Assembly: GCA_945877255.1 (NCBI GenBank)
Contig: CAMCRE010000001.1
Location: 62,001 to 126,000 of the forward strand
Length of the DNA: 64,000 bases
Origin: an uncultured Erysipelotrichaceae bacterium
Lineage (GTDB): Bacteria > Bacillota_I > Bacilli_A > Erysipelotrichales > Erysipelotrichaceae
Reading direction: 5' to 3'
Shown here: positions 25,970 to 37,224 of the stretch, piece after piece
How positions within the stretch are numbered: position 1 is the first letter of the stretch
Layout: each line of letters opens with the position of its first letter
Program-made: the position numbers and the translations under genes
Notes under the pieces: model-generated
What the model was told of the DNA's origin: nothing
The model's input: the letters and a program-made list of their open reading frames with translations, nothing else
Database searches by the model: none

Positions 25970-27417
25970 GAACTTCAGGAATATTATTACCAATTTCTGC
26001 TTTGCCAGCACGTCATGGTGTAGGAGATTTTGGGGAACAAGCATATCATTTTATTGATACATTAGAAGAAATAGGAAAAACAATTTGGCAAATTTTACCT
26101 TTAAATAGATTAGGATATGGTGAATCACCATATCAAACTTATTCATCGTTTGCGGGAGATGAAATATATATCAATTTAGATTTATTAAAACAAGAAGGTT
26201 TGATTTCAGAGGATATTTCAAGTTTTAATGAAAATAGTGCGGTTGTTGATTATCAAGCAGTTAGAGATTTCAAAGAAAAATACTTTAAGATTGCGTTTGA
26301 AAATTTTAAACCAACACCATCATATCAGTTATTTATTGAACAAGAATGGGTTTATTTGTATGCTGTTTTTGTAACGTTTAAAAAATTGAATAATAACAAA
26401 ATTTGGAATCAATGGTTACCAGAACACAGAAATTGGATAAAAGATAAAAAGTATGATGTAACGATTCATCAAAAAGAAATTGAATATGAAATGTTTTTAC
26501 AATATATGTTTTATAAACAATGGGATAAATTACGTCAGTATGCAAATAATAAACAGATTATGATGATGGGTGATTTACCTATTTATACTGGGTTAGATTC
26601 ATTAGATGTATGGTGTAATCAAGAAGTGTATTTACTAGATGAAAACGGTGATCCAACATTTGTTGCTGGCGTTGCACCTGATTATTTTAGTGAAACGGGT
26701 CAACGTTGGGGTAATCCTTTATATGATTGGGACTATTTAGCGAAGCATGATTTTGACTTTTGGATAAATAGATTAGCTTATACAGAAAAAATGTTTGACA
26801 TTATTCGCATTGATCATTTTAGAGCGTTTGATACTTACTATAAAATTCCGGCAAGTTGTCCAACTGCTATTGAAGGTGAGTGGATTGAAGCACCAGGTTA
26901 TGCGTTGTTTGATATGATACAGCAAAAATTACCTAATCTAAAAATTATTGCTGAAGATTTAGGTGATTTAAGACCAGAAGTATTAGCGTTAAGAGATCAT
27001 TATAAGCTAAAAGGTATGAAAATTGTCCAACATATGCTAGATTTTGAAAAAGAAGCAATGTTAAACGAGAGTCGAAATATGGTTATTTATACCGGCACAC
27101 ACGATAATCAAACTATTCAAGGTTGGTTAAATATACTTGATGAAACATATCTTTCTCAAATCAAAAACTTTTTTAAAGAAAAAAATTACAACAACAATGA
27201 ATTATGGCAAAATTTTGTTGAATATACGTATCACACATTACCAGATATTGCGATTATTCCAGTACAAGATTTACTAGGTTTAGATGATGAAACTCGTTTT
27301 AATATGCCAGGTGTGCTTAATGAAACAAATTGGCGATGGAAATTAGTTAATTTTGATGAATTAACGAAACATATTGCTAATATAAAAAAATGGTTAAAAG
27401 AAAGTAAAAGATTATAA
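25966..27417 (+). CDS. malQ: 4-alpha-glucanotransferase (amylomaltase)
   Basis: MalQ transfers maltodextrin segments between chains, releasing glucose and making longer chains for the phosphorylase. The 483-residue protein belongs to glycoside hydrolase family 77: N-terminal RTSGILLPISALPARHGVGDFG, IRIDHFRAF with the nucleophile Asp, IAEDLGDL with the acid/base Glu, and THDNQTIQGW with the third acidic residue. It overlaps malG and ends the operon before a strong terminator. MalP plus MalQ convert imported maltodextrins to glucose and glucose 1-phosphate. Confidence 0.96.
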   Translation: MRTSGILLPISALPARHGVGDFGEQAYHFIDTLEEIGKTIWQILPLNRLGYGESPYQTYSSFAGDEIYINLDLLKQEGLISEDISSFNENSAVVDYQAVRDFKEKYFKIAFENFKPTPSYQLFIEQEWVYLYAVFVTFKKLNNNKIWNQWLPEHRNWIKDKKYDVTIHQKEIEYEMFLQYMFYKQWDKLRQYANNKQIMMMGDLPIYTGLDSLDVWCNQEVYLLDENGDPTFVAGVAPDYFSETGQRWGNPLYDWDYLAKHDFDFWINRLAYTEKMFDIIRIDHFRAFDTYYKIPASCPTAIEGEWIEAPGYALFDMIQQKLPNLKIIAEDLGDLRPEVLALRDHYKLKGMKIVQHMLDFEKEAMLNESRNMVIYTGTHDNQTIQGWLNILDETYLSQIKNFFKEKNYNNNELWQNFVEYTYHTLPDIAIIPVQDLLGLDDETRFNMPGVLNETNWRWKLVNFDELTKHIANIKKWLKESKRL

Positions 27418-27445
27418 TTGTGGAGTTTATACTAAACAATAGCTT

Positions 27446-27483
27446 AAAATGCGAACAGTATTAAATCGTTCGCATTTTTATTT
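27446..27483 (+). terminator. Terminator of the maltodextrin operon
   Basis: An 11-bp perfect stem (AAAATGCGAAC/GTTCGCATTTT) with an 11-base loop followed by T-rich sequence. Nothing else was recognised between 27484 and the next promoter at 27577. Confidence 0.85.
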
Positions 27484-27576
27484 TTAAGTGCGTGTGTTAT
27501 TATCTACAAATGCAGAATTATAGTATTTGCGTGCTAAAATAAAAATGCTGTAAATTCCGTATTTTAATGCTTTTAT

Positions 27577-27605
27577 TTGCTATTTTATTGATATTATGTT
27601 AAAAT
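27577..27605 (+). promoter_or_regulatory. Promoter of rplU-prp-rpmA
   Basis: -35 TTGCTA (27577-27582), 17-base spacer, extended -10 TGTTAAAAT ending at 27605. Transcription would start near 27612, at the 5' edge of the L21 leader. Confidence 0.7.
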
Positions 27606-27611
27606 AACTAT

Positions 27612-27700
27612 GTTGTATGCATCTATAAGCTACAACCGCTCATAAAAAGGTTTAAGCGAGTCACCTTACATGGCGAGTCTATAGAGAAAAAGGAGGTGCA
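27612..27700 (+). ncRNA. Ribosomal protein L21 leader
   Basis: The 5' untranslated region of rplU. CTATA (27623-27627) can pair with TATAG (27680-27684) to enclose an internal region with CCGCTC, GCGAG and a CACC...TGGCG pair, consistent with the Bacillota L21 leader described upstream of rplU. That element is thought to let L21 repress its own operon. The AGGAGG site follows the closing stem directly. Identification rests on position and partial pairing, not on a covariance-model match. Confidence 0.65.
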
Positions 27701-27702
27701 AT

Positions 27703-28011
27703 ATGTACGCAATTATTGAAACAGGTGGAAAACAAGTAAAAGTTGAAGTAGGAAGCAACATTCTTGTAGAAAAATTAAACGTGGTTGAAGGAGATGTTGT
27801 AACTTTTGATAAAGTTGTATTCGTTTCTGAAGGAACAAAAATTGGAACACCATACGTATCTGGAGCTACTGTAACTGCTAAAGTTTTAAAACAAGGTAAA
27901 GCTAAAAAAATTACAATCTTCAAATATAAAGCAAAAGACGGTTCTACTAAACGTAAACAAGGACACCGTCAACCATATACAAAATTAGTTGTAGAAAAAA
28001 TTGTAGGTTAA
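27703..28011 (+). CDS. rplU: 50S ribosomal protein L21
   Basis: L21 is a 50S subunit protein that binds 23S rRNA near L20. The 102-residue product has the family N-terminus [17 protein letters not shown] and the C-terminal [19 protein letters not shown] strong AGGAGG precedes ATG 27703. First gene of the conserved rplU-prp-rpmA cluster, with the leader above as probable autoregulatory site. Confidence 0.98.
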   Translation: MYAIIETGGKQVKVEVGSNILVEKLNVVEGDVVTFDKVVFVSEGTKIGTPYVSGATVTAKVLKQGKAKKITIFKYKAKDGSTKRKQGHRQPYTKLVVEKIVG

Positions 28012-28012
28012 T

Positions 28013-28327
28013 ATGATAAAAGTCGTGCTTTCTTATTCAAATCAATTAATTAAAGAAATTGTGATTTCTGGTCATGCTAATAGTGCTGTTAGAGGTCAAG
28101 ATCTTGTTTGTGCTGGTGTGAGTAGTATTTCAATTGGTATGCTGAATGCAATTGAAAATATTGCCAACGATCAGTGTGAATTAAGTGTTTCGGATGGATT
28201 TGTTAAGATAAGTGTAAAAAAATATAGCGAACAATTATCAGTATTATTACATGCTTTAGTAATACAACTAGAAACTATACAAAAAAGTTATCAAAAATAC
28301 ATAAAAATAACAAAACAGGAGGTGTAA
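28013..28327 (+). CDS. prp: Ribosomal-processing cysteine protease Prp
   Basis: Prp removes the N-terminal extension of ribosomal protein L27 in Bacillota and related phyla. The 104-residue protein has the catalytic pair in [18 protein letters not shown] (His and Cys; about residues 21-38). It sits between rplU and rpmA as expected, one base after the rplU stop, and its substrate is the next gene product, which does carry an extension. Confidence 0.95.
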   Translation: MIKVVLSYSNQLIKEIVISGHANSAVRGQDLVCAGVSSISIGMLNAIENIANDQCELSVSDGFVKISVKKYSEQLSVLLHALVIQLETIQKSYQKYIKITKQEV

Positions 28328-28329
28328 TT

Positions 28330-28606
28330 ATGAAATTTATTTTAGATATTCAGTTATTTGCTTCTAAAAAAGGGGTAGGTTCGACTAAAAACGGTCGTGA
28401 CTCACATTCAAAACGATTAGGTGCAAAAAAAGCGGATGGACAATACACTAACGAAGGCTCAATTATTTATCGTCAAAGAGGAACTAAAATTCACCCAGGA
28501 ACTAATGTAGGACGTGGGGGAGATGATACGTTATTTGCTTTAACGAGTGGTATTGTGAAATACGAACGTTTAGGTAAAAATAAAACAAAAGTTTCAGTAT
28601 ATCCAC

Positions 28607-28611
<5 letters not shown>
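28330..28611 (+). CDS. rpmA: 50S ribosomal protein L27 with cleavable N-terminal extension
   Basis: L27 reaches into the peptidyl-transferase centre with its N-terminal tail. The 93-residue precursor begins [10 protein letters not shown] followed by [15 protein letters not shown]; by analogy to Staphylococcus, Prp should cut just before the Ala, exposing the mature tail. The presence of prp immediately upstream supports this. AGGAGG precedes ATG 28330. The terminator at 28607 overlaps the stop. Confidence 0.97.
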
Positions 28612-29937
<1,326 letters not shown>

Positions 29938-29940
29938 CGT

Positions 29941-32178
29941 ATGAATGGACTAACTAAAGAAGAAGTAAATCAAAGAAAAGAAGCTGGTTTAATTAATTAT
30001 CAAACAGCAACAAAAACGAAATCTAAAAAAGCAATATTTTATCATAATATTGTTAATTACTTTAATATTTTAAATATTGTATTAGCGATGATTATTATTT
30101 TAAGTGGTCATTATAAAAATGTGCTATTTATGGGTGTAATTATTTTTAATACATTTATTGCAATATTTCAAGAATTAAAAAGTAAAAAAATGGTTGATTC
30201 ACTTACATTATTAGTTGAATCAAAAATTAAAGTGATTCGTGATAATGAAACACTTGAAATTAATAATGATGAAATTGTGGTGGATGATTTAATCATAGTT
30301 GGAATAGGTAATCAAATACCGGTAGATTGTAAATTAGTAGATGGTTATATAGAAGTAGATGAATCTAATTTAACAGGTGAAAGCGACACAATTCATAAAC
30401 ATTTAGAAGATGCAGTATATTCTGGTAGTGTTGTTGTTAGTGGCAATGCAGTTTTAAAAGTACAATTTGTGGGTGAAAACTGTCGTATTAATAAAATAAT
30501 TTCACAAACAAAAGCAAACAAAAAACATCCTTCAGCATTGCGTGATACATTAGATAATATTTTAAAAATCATTACAATAGCGATTATTCCGGTAGGAATA
30601 TTAATGTATTTAAAAAATAAATATGTTTTTAAGTTAGTTATTGATGAAGTAATATTGAAATCAGTTGCACCATTAATCGGAATGATACCGGAAGGGTTAA
30701 TTTTATTGACGAGTGTTGCATTAGCAGTTGGTGTTTATAAATTAGCGAAAAAAAACGTATTAGTTCAAGAGCTTTACTGTATTGAAACACTTGCAAGAGT
30801 AGATGTATTGTGCGTTGATAAAACAGGGACGATTACCGAAGGTCGTTTACAAGTTGTCGAAACTTTAGGAAATTTTGAACATGAAATTGCAAATTATATT
30901 AATGCATTTGAATACGGTAATGCTAGTGAACAAGCAATCGAACAACATTTTGGTAAATTAAATGACTTTGAAATAATTAATAAATTACCATTTAATAGTA
31001 AGCGTAAATTTAGTGCTGTAACATTTAAAAAAGAAGGAACATATTTATTAGGTGCATATGAATTTATGTTTAAAAAACAAAATCAAACAGAACTTTCTAA
31101 AATTCAAAACTACATTAATAATGGTTATCGTGTATTAGCTTTTGCGAAAAGTGAATACGGTGTAACTGAAAGTTATATACCAGATAATTTACAATTAGTC
31201 GGGTTTATTATTTTAAGTGATGTAATAAGAGAAAATACAGCACAAATTTTTGACTTCTTTAAAAAACAAAACGTAGCAGTCAAAGTTATTTCTGGTGATC
31301 ATCCTTTAGCTGTATCAGCAATTGCAAAAAAAGCAGGATTACAAGATATTGATGCTATTGATGCAAGTACATTATCAGATGAACAACTTACCACAGCGAT
31401 TTTACAATACAATGTTTTTGGTCGTGTTACACCTGAACAAAAACAAAAAATGGTTGATATTTTGCAACAAAATAAAAAAACAGTTGCGATGACTGGTGAT
31501 GGTGTTAATGATGTATTAGCACTGAAAAAAGCAAACGTCAGTATTGCGATGGCACAAGGATGTGATGCCGCCAAACAAATTTCAAACATTGTATTATTAA
31601 AAAATGATTTCCAAAGTTTATATGATATTTTAATGGAAGGTCGTAGAGTTATTAATAATATTCAAAAAGTAGCAACTTTATTTTTAGTAAAAACGATTTT
31701 AACGATTATTTTAGCGTTAATATCATTATTGACGCCAATAAAGTTTCCGTTTATTCCAATACAATTAACATTAGTTTCGGCATTAACGATAGGTATTCCG
31801 GCATTTTTCTTAACGTTAGAAACAAACAAAAATCAAATTTCTGAGAATTTTATGAAAAATGTATTGTTGACTGCAGGAAGTTCGGCAATATTATTAAGTA
31901 TTGTAATGCTGTTTTTTAGTCAAATGACTAACTATTATACTATTGCAACAGTTTTAGCGGTAATTAATGGATTAATGCTTGTGATGTATGTTGGGAAACC
32001 ATTAAATAATCTTAAAAAAATATTAATCGGTTTATTATTGTTGGTGTTTGTGGTAGCATATACAGTATTTGGAAGCTTTTTCCAATTAATGCCATTGACA
32101 GGAAATGAAATATTGATGGTAGGTATAGGTAGTATTGCATTAATAGGACAACGATTACTATATAAATATTACGATTAA
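29941..32178 (+). CDS. P-type cation-transporting ATPase (CtpE/MgtA-like)
   Basis: A 745-residue P-type ATPase with the actuator motif TGES (about 147-150), the phosphorylation site DKTGT (about 294-298), and the hinge motif MTGDGVND. The membrane motif PEGLILLTSV near residue 250 is the variant seen in CtpE-like and streptococcal MgtA-like pumps, which have been tied to calcium uptake; the ion here is inferred only. No soft-metal CPx motif and no N-terminal metal-binding domain, so copper or cadmium export is unlikely. It begins 3 bases after obg and probably shares its transcript. Confidence 0.85.
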   Translation: MNGLTKEEVNQRKEAGLINYQTATKTKSKKAIFYHNIVNYFNILNIVLAMIIILSGHYKNVLFMGVIIFNTFIAIFQELKSKKMVDSLTLLVESKIKVIRDNETLEINNDEIVVDDLIIVGIGNQIPVDCKLVDGYIEVDESNLTGESDTIHKHLEDAVYSGSVVVSGNAVLKVQFVGENCRINKIISQTKANKKHPSALRDTLDNILKIITIAIIPVGILMYLKNKYVFKLVIDEVILKSVAPLIGMIPEGLILLTSVALAVGVYKLAKKNVLVQELYCIETLARVDVLCVDKTGTITEGRLQVVETLGNFEHEIANYINAFEYGNASEQAIEQHFGKLNDFEIINKLPFNSKRKFSAVTFKKEGTYLLGAYEFMFKKQNQTELSKIQNYINNGYRVLAFAKSEYGVTESYIPDNLQLVGFIILSDVIRENTAQIFDFFKKQNVAVKVISGDHPLAVSAIAKKAGLQDIDAIDASTLSDEQLTTAILQYNVFGRVTPEQKQKMVDILQQNKKTVAMTGDGVNDVLALKKANVSIAMAQGCDAAKQISNIVLLKNDFQSLYDILMEGRRVINNIQKVATLFLVKTILTIILALISLLTPIKFPFIPIQLTLVSALTIGIPAFFLTLETNKNQISENFMKNVLLTAGSSAILLSIVMLFFSQMTNYYTIATVLAVINGLMLVMYVGKPLNNLKKILIGLLLLVFVVAYTVFGSFFQLMPLTGNEILMVGIGSIALIGQRLLYKYYD

Positions 32179-32184
32179 AAAAAT

Positions 32185-32235
32185 GAGCATAATATAATAA
32201 TTGAGGTGAGTTTATGAGATTATTATATTATGCTC
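32185..32235 (+). promoter_or_regulatory. 16-bp hairpin enclosing the dprA ribosome-binding site and start codon
   Basis: A perfect 16-bp inverted repeat: left arm GAGCATAATATAATAA (32185-32200), right arm its exact reverse complement (32220-32235). The 19-base loop holds GAGGTGAG and the ATG of dprA; the right arm is codons 3 to 8 of the gene. No T-tract follows, so this is not an intrinsic terminator. As RNA it would display or restrict the initiation site, giving translational control; as DNA it could be an operator. Confidence 0.8.
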
Positions 32236-32921
32236 TTCGTTATAATGGCGACTACAACAAAATTAATAACGCAATATTAAATAATGAACCGTATGAAAGA
32301 GTCGATTATAACGGTAAATATATTACAATTGAAGACAAAAATTATCCTGAAATACTGAAACAATTAGCTAATCCACCATACGTATTATTTTATCATGGAA
32401 ATATTGATCTACTGAAAAGAAAAATAATTTGTGTGATTGGAAGTCGAAATGCTAGTTTAGAGGGTAAAAAACTAACACAACAAATTACAATGCATAATTG
32501 CTTATTTATTAGTGGTCTTGCAAAAGGTATTGATGGCTATGTGCATCAATATGCAAAACAATCGATAGGTGTAATAGGGTGTGGAATAAATCGTATATAT
32601 CCAAAAGAAAATAAACTACTATATGGAAAAACTGATTTAATAATAAGTGAGTATCCTAATGATGTTAAACCATATCGTCATCATTTTCCAATGCGTAATA
32701 GAATTATGGTAGCTTTATGTGAAAAATTAATCGTTGTTGAAGGTAAAATTAATTCTGGAACAATGTTATCCGTTAATTTAGCTTTATCATTAGGAAAAGA
32801 AATATATGTTTTCCCTACAAGCTTTTTTTCAGAGTATAATCTAAACAATTTATTAATAAAAGAAGGTGCATTCGTAATTAATGATGCAGAAACGTTGAAA
32901 GAAATAGTTAGTGAGTTGTAA
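32214..32921 (+). CDS. dprA: DNA-processing protein DprA (short form)
   Basis: DprA loads RecA on incoming single-stranded DNA during natural transformation. The 235-residue product keeps the Rossmann-like core: VIGSRNAS (about 83-90), ISGLAKGIDGYVHQYA, GCGINRIYP, and FPMRNRIM. It is shorter than common DprA proteins (280 to 370 residues) and lacks a C-terminal winged helix, so it is a minimal form. The start at ATG 32214 follows GAGGTGAG and lies in the loop of the strong hairpin. It precedes topA, as in many Bacillota (dprA-topA). No other competence genes are in this window except the short ssb. Confidence 0.9.
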   Translation: MRLLYYALRYNGDYNKINNAILNNEPYERVDYNGKYITIEDKNYPEILKQLANPPYVLFYHGNIDLLKRKIICVIGSRNASLEGKKLTQQITMHNCLFISGLAKGIDGYVHQYAKQSIGVIGCGINRIYPKENKLLYGKTDLIISEYPNDVKPYRHHFPMRNRIMVALCEKLIVVEGKINSGTMLSVNLALSLGKEIYVFPTSFFSEYNLNNLLIKEGAFVINDAETLKEIVSEL

Positions 32922-32944
32922 AATCAGCAAAAATAGTATATTAT
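32916..32944 (+). promoter_or_regulatory. Promoter of topA
   Basis: -35 TTGTAA (32916-32921, overlapping the dprA stop), 17-base spacer, -10 TATTAT (32939-32944). Confidence 0.65.
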
Positions 32945-32968
32945 AGGTACTTGAGAGGGTGTGAGGAT

Positions 32969-35059
32969 ATGGCAAAGTTGATTATTGTAGAATCTCCTGC
33001 AAAAGCAAAGACGATAGAAAAATATTTAGGGAAAAATTATCGTGTTGTTTCTAGCAAAGGACATATTCGTGATTTATCAAAAACGGGTAAAGGAAGATTA
33101 GGGATTGATGTGGAAAATAATTTTGAACCACATTATGTTGTTAGTAAAGATAAAAAAGATGTTGTAAAACAACTCAAAACAAACGCTAAAAACGTTTCTG
33201 AAGTGTATATTGCAAGTGACCCTGATCGTGAAGGGGAAGCAATCGCATGGCATATTTTAGATGAATTAAATTTAGATATTAAACAACTAAATCGTGTCGT
33301 GTTTAATGAAATAACATCAAAAGCAGTAAAAAAAGCAATAGAAAATCCACGCCAAATTGATATGGATTTAGTTCGCTCGCAAGAAACAAGAAGAATGTTA
33401 GATCGTATTATCGGGTTTAAACTATCGAATTTATTGCGTCAAAAAATTAAATCACAATCTGCTGGTAGAGTACAATCCGTAGCATTATCATTAATTGTGA
33501 AACGTGAAGAAGAAATTCAGCAATTTATACCACAAGAATATTGGAATTTAGAAATTGATGTTAATGGGTTGTTTAAAGCAAAACTAACAAAATATAAAAA
33601 TAAAAAAGTTAAAATTGAATCATTAACAGAAGCTGAATCGATTATTAATCATTTATCAGAAAACTATTACGTTACTACGATCGAACATAAAGTTAAAAAT
33701 AAAGAATCAAAATTACCGTTTATAACATCTACATTACAACAAGAAGCCGCAACGAAATTAAATTTTTCAGCTAAAAAAACAATGCAAGTCGCACAAAAAC
33801 TATATGAAGGTATTCAACTTAAAAATGGCATAGAAGGGTTAATTACATATATGCGTACTGATTCATATCGTTTATCTGATGATTTTGTGAAAGAAACGTT
33901 GTATTACATTGAAAATACGTATGGTGAACAATATGTGGGGAAATATCGACCAATTAAACAAGGAAATGCTCAAGATGCACATGAAGCAATTCGTGTTTCA
34001 AATATTCAATATACACCATCAAGTATTAAGTCGTATTTATCACATGATGAATATAAATTGTATCAATTAATTTATTTTAGAACGATTGCAAGTTTAATGG
34101 CTAGTGCAAAACTAAATGCAACAACAATATCTATTATTAATAATGAAGCAGAATTTACTGCAAATGGTCAAACTTTAGTGTTCGATGGTTATTTGAAAGT
34201 TTATTCTGATTATGAATCAACGAGTGAAACATTACTTCCAGAATTAGTTGAAAATCAATTGTTGGAGCATGTAGTTTGCGAAAAATCACAGCATTTTACA
34301 GAACCACCACTACGTTACTCTGAGGCACGTTTAATTAAAGAATTAGAGGAAAATGGTGTTGGAAGACCTTCAACTTATGCAACTATTTTATCCACATTGC
34401 AAGATAGAAAATATGTTTTATTAGAAAAAGCTACTGCTAGTAGTAAAACAAAAGTATTTTTTCCAACACGGCAAGGTATTCTCACGAACACCCAATTGTT
34501 ACAATTTTTCAGTGAGATTATAAACGTTGAATATACAGCATTATTAGAAAAACAACTTGATATTATTGCAGAAGGTGATTTAAGTCATGTTGAAGCATTA
34601 AATAATTTTTATCAAAAATTTATACCATTAGTAGATATTGCATATGAAAAAATGGAGAAAAAGCAGTTAGAACGCGTTAATGCTTTATGTCCTAAATGTA
34701 GTAATGAATTAGTATATCGTGAAGGAAAATATGGAAAATTTATTTCGTGTTCAACATATCCGGAATGTGACTATACACAAAATGAACAAGATGATCGTGT
34801 GATTGATGAAAAATGTCCAGATTGTGGAGGTGCGTTAACGTATAAAAAAGGTCGTTTTGGTGAATTTGTAGGGTGTAGCAATTATCCAACTTGTAAGTAT
34901 ATTAAATCTAGTAAGGAAAAAAAAGAACCAGAAAAAACAGGTAAAATTTGCCCAGAATGTGAAAAAGAACTTGTTATACGTGTATCGCGTTATAATAAAC
35001 CATTTTTAGCTTGTAGTGGTTTTCCAAAATGTAGATATATCGCTAAATTAGAGGAATGA
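32969..35059 (+). CDS. topA: DNA topoisomerase I
   Basis: TopA relaxes negative supercoils through a 5'-phosphotyrosine. The 696-residue protein has the TOPRIM motif IVESPAKAKTIEKYLG at the N-terminus, DPDREGEAIAWH, the active-site YMRTDS with Tyr near residue 294, and three C-terminal four-cysteine zinc ribbons (CPKCS...C..C from about 571, CPDCG, CPECE). GTGAGGA before ATG 32969 sets the start; an in-frame ATG at 32951 lies very close to the predicted transcription start. It leads the topA-trmFO-xerC cluster. Confidence 0.97.
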   Translation: MAKLIIVESPAKAKTIEKYLGKNYRVVSSKGHIRDLSKTGKGRLGIDVENNFEPHYVVSKDKKDVVKQLKTNAKNVSEVYIASDPDREGEAIAWHILDELNLDIKQLNRVVFNEITSKAVKKAIENPRQIDMDLVRSQETRRMLDRIIGFKLSNLLRQKIKSQSAGRVQSVALSLIVKREEEIQQFIPQEYWNLEIDVNGLFKAKLTKYKNKKVKIESLTEAESIINHLSENYYVTTIEHKVKNKESKLPFITSTLQQEAATKLNFSAKKTMQVAQKLYEGIQLKNGIEGLITYMRTDSYRLSDDFVKETLYYIENTYGEQYVGKYRPIKQGNAQDAHEAIRVSNIQYTPSSIKSYLSHDEYKLYQLIYFRTIASLMASAKLNATTISIINNEAEFTANGQTLVFDGYLKVYSDYESTSETLLPELVENQLLEHVVCEKSQHFTEPPLRYSEARLIKELEENGVGRPSTYATILSTLQDRKYVLLEKATASSKTKVFFPTRQGILTNTQLLQFFSEIINVEYTALLEKQLDIIAEGDLSHVEALNNFYQKFIPLVDIAYEKMEKKQLERVNALCPKCSNELVYREGKYGKFISCSTYPECDYTQNEQDDRVIDEKCPDCGGALTYKKGRFGEFVGCSNYPTCKYIKSSKEKKEPEKTGKICPECEKELVIRVSRYNKPFLACSGFPKCRYIAKLEE

Positions 35060-35065
35060 GGTAAT

Positions 35066-36364
35066 ATGAAAAAAGTAACCGTTATTGGTGCAGGATTAGC
35101 AGGAAGTGAAGCTTGTTACCAATTAATTAAAAGAGGAATTAAAGTTGATTTATATGAAATGCGTGCTAAGAAAATGACACCAGCACATCATACTAATCAT
35201 TTTGCAGAGTTAGTTTGTACGAATTCATTACGCAGTAATGAACTAACAAGTGGCGTAGGATTATTAAAACAAGAAATGCGAACGATAGGATCGCTTATTA
35301 TGGAATATGCGGATAAACATCAAGTACCAGCCGGTAGTGCGTTGGCAGTTGATAGAGAAGGTTTCTCATTAGGAATTACAAATTTTTTAAAAAATCATCC
35401 ATTAGTAACTGTTTTTGAAGAAGAAATCACAAAAATTCCAGAAGGACCGGTTATTATTGCGACTGGTCCACTAACAAGTGATGAATTGAGTAAAGAAATT
35501 GCAACGTTAGTAGATGAAAAATCATTATATTTTTATGATGCTGCAGCACCAATAATTGAAAAAGATAGCATTGACTTTACAAAAGCGTATTATAAATCAC
35601 GCTATGATAAAGGGAATGGTCAAGATTACATTAATTGTGCGATGAGTAAAGAAGAATTTGATGTTTTTTATCATGAATTAATTAATGCTCAAGTCGTACC
35701 TTTAAAAGAATTTGAAAAAGAAATATATTTTGAAGGTTGTATGCCATTTGAAGAAATGGCAAGAAGAGGTTATCAAACGTTATTATTTGGACCAATGAAA
35801 CCAGTTGGTTTAGAAAAAGATGAAAATCATCAGCCATATGCTGTTGTACAATTAAGACAAGATAATGCTGCTGCGAGTTTATATAATATCGTTGGTTTTC
35901 AAACACATTTAACTTGGAAAGAGCAAAAACGTGTTTTATCGTTAATACCAGGTTTAGAAAATTGTAACATCGTGCGATATGGTGTGATGCATCGTAATAC
36001 TTATTTAAATGCACCAACTTGTTTAAAGGCAACGTATCAATTTAAAAATCGTGAAGATTTATTTTTTGCAGGTCAAATGACAGGTGTGGAAGGATATGTT
36101 GAATCAGCAGCTAGTGGAATGCTGGCAGGTATTAACATGGCTAAATATGTTTTAGGAGAAGAAATAAAAACATTGCCTAATACATTTATGCTAGGTGCAT
36201 TGGCACATTACATTTCTAATACATCTGCGCATAATTTTCAACCTATGAACGCTAACTTTGGTTTAATGCAACTACTAACAAAAGTAAAGAAAAAAGAGCG
36301 TAAACTAGCGTATGGACAGCAAGGAATTGAACAGTTGTCGCAATGGCTAGCATATTTTAAGTAA
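35066..36364 (+). CDS. trmFO: tRNA (uracil-54-C5)-methyltransferase, folate/FAD-dependent
   Basis: TrmFO makes 5-methyluridine at position 54 of tRNA, using methylenetetrahydrofolate and FAD. The 432-residue length is typical. The FAD-binding motif [15 protein letters not shown] starts at residue about 5, followed by [28 protein letters not shown], a signature of the family with the catalytic Cys. The second dinucleotide motif [18 protein letters not shown] is near residue 336. It ends with TAATG overlapping xerC. Older name gid. Confidence 0.97.
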   Translation: MKKVTVIGAGLAGSEACYQLIKRGIKVDLYEMRAKKMTPAHHTNHFAELVCTNSLRSNELTSGVGLLKQEMRTIGSLIMEYADKHQVPAGSALAVDREGFSLGITNFLKNHPLVTVFEEEITKIPEGPVIIATGPLTSDELSKEIATLVDEKSLYFYDAAAPIIEKDSIDFTKAYYKSRYDKGNGQDYINCAMSKEEFDVFYHELINAQVVPLKEFEKEIYFEGCMPFEEMARRGYQTLLFGPMKPVGLEKDENHQPYAVVQLRQDNAAASLYNIVGFQTHLTWKEQKRVLSLIPGLENCNIVRYGVMHRNTYLNAPTCLKATYQFKNREDLFFAGQMTGVEGYVESAASGMLAGINMAKYVLGEEIKTLPNTFMLGALAHYISNTSAHNFQPMNANFGLMQLLTKVKKKERKLAYGQQGIEQLSQWLAYFK

Positions 36365-37218
36365 TGTTTTTGGATCAATTTATTACACAATTAGATGCTA
36401 GTGATAACACAAAGTTAGCTTATCAAAATGATATTCAACAGTTTATTAATTTCATTAATCGTGAAAATATTGCTGTTGATGCAGTAACGCATAAAATAGT
36501 CGGGAATTACATTTATTATTTACATCAAGAATTTAATTTAAAAAGCAGTAGTGTTTCTCGTAAGCTATCTGCACTAAGGTTGTATTATGATTTTTTAGTG
36601 CAAAGAAAAGGGATATTAAATTATCCGTTTCAAAATATAAAAAATCCGAAGCAAAATAAAGCGTTACCTGATTTCTTGTTTGTGGAAGAAATTGATGAAT
36701 TTTTATCATCAATCAATTTACACGAACAATTTGGATTAAGAAATCGCGTGATGTTTGAGTTAATGTACGCTTGCGGTTTACGTGTAAGTGAAATTTGCAA
36801 TTTAACGTTGTCGCAAATTGACTTTGAAAATAATATTGTTACAGTTGTGGGAAAAGGTAATAAAGAAAGAATCGTGCCATTTTATGATGCGATTAAATTA
36901 TTAATGGTGCAGTATATTAATGAAAATTTTATTAGTGATCGTTTGTTTTTAAATAAAAATGGTCAACCATTAACAACACGTGGTATACAATATATTTTAG
37001 ATCAGTGTAGTAAAAAAACGAATTTAAGATTAAAACTACACCCACATATGTTTAGACATTCGTTTGCGACGCATTTATTAGATAATGGTGCTGATTTAAG
37101 GTTGCTTCAGCAATTATTAGGGCATGAAAACATTAAAACGACACAAGTTTATTTACATGTGAGTAATGATTATTTGAAGCAAACGTATTATGCAGCACAT
37201 CCACGTGCTAAAAAATAA
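36364..37218 (+). CDS. xerC: Tyrosine recombinase XerC
   Basis: A 284-residue tyrosine recombinase. The N-terminal SAM-like domain (about 1-85) is followed by the catalytic domain with Arg in ACGLRVSEI (about residue 140), HMFRHSFATHLL, LLGHENIKTTQVYLHVS with the nucleophile Tyr near residue 263. Its position after topA-trmFO matches codV/xerC of Bacillus, so it is a chromosome-dimer-resolving recombinase rather than a phage integrase. The clpQY-codY genes that follow codV in Bacillus are absent here. Confidence 0.93.
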   Translation: MFLDQFITQLDASDNTKLAYQNDIQQFINFINRENIAVDAVTHKIVGNYIYYLHQEFNLKSSSVSRKLSALRLYYDFLVQRKGILNYPFQNIKNPKQNKALPDFLFVEEIDEFLSSINLHEQFGLRNRVMFELMYACGLRVSEICNLTLSQIDFENNIVTVVGKGNKERIVPFYDAIKLLMVQYINENFISDRLFLNKNGQPLTTRGIQYILDQCSKKTNLRLKLHPHMFRHSFATHLLDNGADLRLLQQLLGHENIKTTQVYLHVSNDYLKQTYYAAHPRAKK

Positions 37219-37224
37219 TAGAGC

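Noticed and set aside
36364-37218. XerC-like gene as a phage or integrative-element integrase
   Set aside because: It overlaps trmFO in the conserved topA-trmFO-xerC order, and no attachment-site repeats or other mobile genes are nearby.
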